From a virus, in IMG/VR virus record IMGVR_UViG_3300046002_002256, positions 1-32,252 of that record: a stretch of 32,252 bases of DNA; one strand, written 5' to 3'. Within the stretch, counting starts at the first letter, position 1. Each line of letters starts with the position of its first letter. Positions 30,861-32,252 of the stretch are shown here, piece by piece. The translations under genes were made by a program, and so were the position numbers. The notes under the pieces were generated by a model. It was given only the letters and a program-made list of their open reading frames with translations. It was not told the origin of the DNA and did not search any database.

Positions 30861-31400
30861 ATGAATACAACCGCACATATGGCTTTTGGCTCACATCTAA
30901 ATCAATTCGTAGGTCTTGAGAGACTATTGAAAGATATGGAAATGTCAACAAGCGATTATCAATTATCAACTAAGTATCCTCCCCATAATATCATTAAATA
31001 CAATGACAATGAATATGTTGTTGAATTAGCAGTAGCTGGTTTTTCTAGGGAAGAATTGGAAATTACTGTTGAGGACTGCGTTCTTATTATGACTGGTACT
31101 AAAGGCGAATTTGATAATAGAGTTTTTAAATCCCAAATCGGGGAAGATATGATTGGTGAAGTAGTTGATGTTACTAATATATGGTATGATATCAAAAATC
31201 CCGCAAATATTGTCCTTCAAGAAACAGAATCAGGTGTAAGAGTTGCTATCGCCCCTGTAATGCCGTTTGCAAAAGGCAATATCAAAGTATATTTTCATTC
31301 AATAGCTATTGAAGCAGATCCTGCAGAAGCACTTGTAACTGAATATAAACGAGTATTTAGTCCAATTGTAGTTCCAACTTCAAAAATAATTTTAAAGTAA
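30861..31400 (+). CDS. Hsp20-like protein fused to Sm-like domain
   Basis: A 179-residue chimera. Residues about 35-80 match small heat-shock proteins (YPPHNIIKYNDNEYVVELAV, AGFSREELEI then LIMTGTK). The usual second half of the Hsp20 domain (a G-I-A-R-x-F type block and later strands) is missing. From about residue 88 the sequence (IGEDMIGEVV, DIKNPANIV, APVMPFAKGNIKV, EYKRVFSPIVVPTSKII) instead resembles small Sm-like proteins of T4-like aquatic phages and the protein at 19661-20023. No frameshift is needed to explain this; other frames do not encode the missing part. GGAG sits 7 bases before ATG behind the structured leader. Confidence 0.72.
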   Translation: MNTTAHMAFGSHLNQFVGLERLLKDMEMSTSDYQLSTKYPPHNIIKYNDNEYVVELAVAGFSREELEITVEDCVLIMTGTKGEFDNRVFKSQIGEDMIGEVVDVTNIWYDIKNPANIVLQETESGVRVAIAPVMPFAKGNIKVYFHSIAIEADPAEALVTEYKRVFSPIVVPTSKIILK

Positions 31401-31406
31401 TTAACA

Positions 31407-31679
31407 ATGAATACTAATAATTTAAGCAATCAAAAGTTACTTGAAGATTCTGTTAAATTTGTAAACATACGACTTCAAGGTTGGGTCGCAAGCAAAGTAT
31501 ATGCTGAAGGTAAAATTATATACTCAAGACTTAATAAAGATTCTGTTGCTATTATAGGTGTTACAGTATTGGAAAAAATTGAATTTGATGTTTATGAGAA
31601 ACACTTAGAATTTAGTGTGATGAATGATAAATTAATTCCAATGATACCTTTAAGAGCATTATGCGACGTAATAGGGTAA
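31407..31679 (+). CDS. Hypothetical protein
   Basis: A 90-residue protein, mixed alpha/beta in appearance, with a long alternating hydrophobic stretch (SVAIIGVTVLEKIEFDVYEK). No membrane segment or recognised motif. It starts six bases after the preceding stop without a clear ribosome site, suggesting coupling to the Hsp20-type gene. Its end overlaps the next gene by 19 bases. Confidence 0.55.
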   Translation: MNTNNLSNQKLLEDSVKFVNIRLQGWVASKVYAEGKIIYSRLNKDSVAIIGVTVLEKIEFDVYEKHLEFSVMNDKLIPMIPLRALCDVIG

Positions 31680-31849
31680 AAATATCTCTCACAGATTTTA
31701 ATGAAATAGTTCGGGATTCTGAAAAACCGATTTATATTCAATGTGGATTTAATAGATTTGCTATAGGTATAATTAGTGAAGAAGAAGATTGTATATTATT
31801 AGTAATAGAAGAAGACGCAAATAACCCGTGTAAAGGAGAAAATAAATGA
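31661..31849 (+). CDS. Small hypothetical protein overlapping its neighbours
   Basis: A 62-residue protein with basic start (MRRNRVKISL) and acidic end (ISEEEDCILLVIEEDAN). It overlaps the previous gene by 19 bases and the next by four (ATGA). AAGAG lies upstream of the chosen ATG. It shows no recognised family; the strand-like pattern IYIQCGFNRFAIGIIS suggests a small beta fold. Confidence 0.5.
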   Translation: MRRNRVKISLTDFNEIVRDSEKPIYIQCGFNRFAIGIISEEEDCILLVIEEDANNPCKGENK

Positions 31850-32252
31850 TAAAATTAGATCAACTGAAGAAGATTTGCCCGAACAATAAACAACCTGAAG
31901 CATTACTCGAGGTTCTTAATAAAGTTCTACCGTTATATGAAATTAATACCAGAAAACGAGTTGCTGCTTTCTTGGCACAATGTGGACACGAATCTGCTCA
32001 GTTTACTGCCTTGAAAGAAAACTTGAATTATTCTGCCGATGGTCTTTGTAAAGTTTGGCCAAAGAGATTTATCTCTGTTGCAATGGCTGCTCCTTATAAT
32101 CGTAATCCAGAAAAGATTGCTAATAAGGTTTATGCCGATAGAATGGGTAATGGTTCAGAAGCATCAGGCGAAGGATTCAAATTCCGAGGTCGTGGATGTA
32201 TTCAATTAACTGGTAAAGATAATTATTCAAAGTTTGCAAAGTCTATTGGTAC
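31846..32252 (+). CDS. GH19-type endolysin (chitinase-like lysozyme), 3' partial
   Basis: The gene starts in an ATGA overlap and runs off the right edge; 135 residues are visible. Motifs are typical of phage GH19 endolysins: KRVAAFLAQCGHESAQF with catalytic Glu49, LKENLNYSADGLCKVWPKRF, RNPEKIANKVYADRMGNG, then the SGEGFKFRGRGCIQLTGKDNY block. It would cleave peptidoglycan for host lysis. GGAGAA is 8 bases upstream. No signal peptide is seen, so a holin encoded elsewhere would be needed. Confidence 0.88.
   Translation, partial: MIKLDQLKKICPNNKQPEALLEVLNKVLPLYEINTRKRVAAFLAQCGHESAQFTALKENLNYSADGLCKVWPKRFISVAMAAPYNRNPEKIANKVYADRMGNGSEASGEGFKFRGRGCIQLTGKDNYSKFAKSIG

Noticed and set aside
1-32252. 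CRISPR arrays, tRNA genes, insertion sequences or an integrase
   Set aside because: No regularly spaced repeats, no cloverleaf sequences and no transposase or integrase motifs were found on either strand.

Overview
The window is a contiguous piece of an AT-rich T4-like myovirus genome. All genes lie on the + strand. Gene content and order (13-14-15-17-18-19-20-core-21-22-23, then uvsY-uvsW-55-47-46, a cobS-type ATPase, 45-44-62-regA, hsp20) match the arrangement I know from T4-like phages of aquatic bacteria (cyanophage and pelagiphage relatives) better than that of coliphage T4. The host cannot be named from the sequence. No photosynthesis genes or tRNAs were seen here.

Layout: 2-955 is the end of a tail-fibre gene with a self-cleaving S74 chaperone. 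958-9660 carries neck (gp13, gp14), tail completion (gp15), terminase large subunit (gp17), sheath (gp18), tube (gp19) and portal (gp20) genes; the small terminase gene expected between 15 and 17 is absent. 9676-15435 is the head assembly block: core proteins, a putative decoration-type protein, protease gp21, scaffold gp22 and capsid gp23, closed by a strong terminator. 15610-20023 holds two GIY-YIG-type homing endonuclease genes, a tube-like structural protein, uvsY, uvsW and an Sm-like protein. 20158-23667 encodes late sigma factor gp55 and the gp47/gp46 nuclease. 23918-27380 is a CobT/CobS-like pair: a HEXXH plus vWA protein and a MoxR-type AAA+ ATPase, with a 52-residue gene between them. 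27448-30671 is the clamp, clamp loader and RegA block. 30672-30860 is a highly structured leader before a chimeric Hsp20/Sm-like gene. The window ends in a GH19-type endolysin.

How it works together: structural genes and homing endonucleases sit behind TATAAATA late promoters, which gp55 (encoded here) would recognise with the gp45 clamp (also here). The replication half uses sigma70-like promoters of a common form, TTTAC(A/T) then 16-17 bp then TATAAT, with no evident MotA boxes. UvsY, UvsW and gp46/47 form the recombination-dependent replication set; gp44/62/45 the clamp machinery; RegA the translational repressor.

Most notable: (1) the two homing endonuclease genes share a leader whose stem-loop shows three compensatory base-pair changes; (2) a 79-bp promoter-leader is perfectly duplicated in front of the 52-residue gene and the CobS-like ATPase; (3) the hsp20 leader can form a pseudoknot and three hairpins with CGTAA in the loop; (4) the Hsp20 gene appears fused to an Sm-like domain resembling another protein in this window. 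Family assignments are from recognised motifs and memory of the families; no database search was possible.
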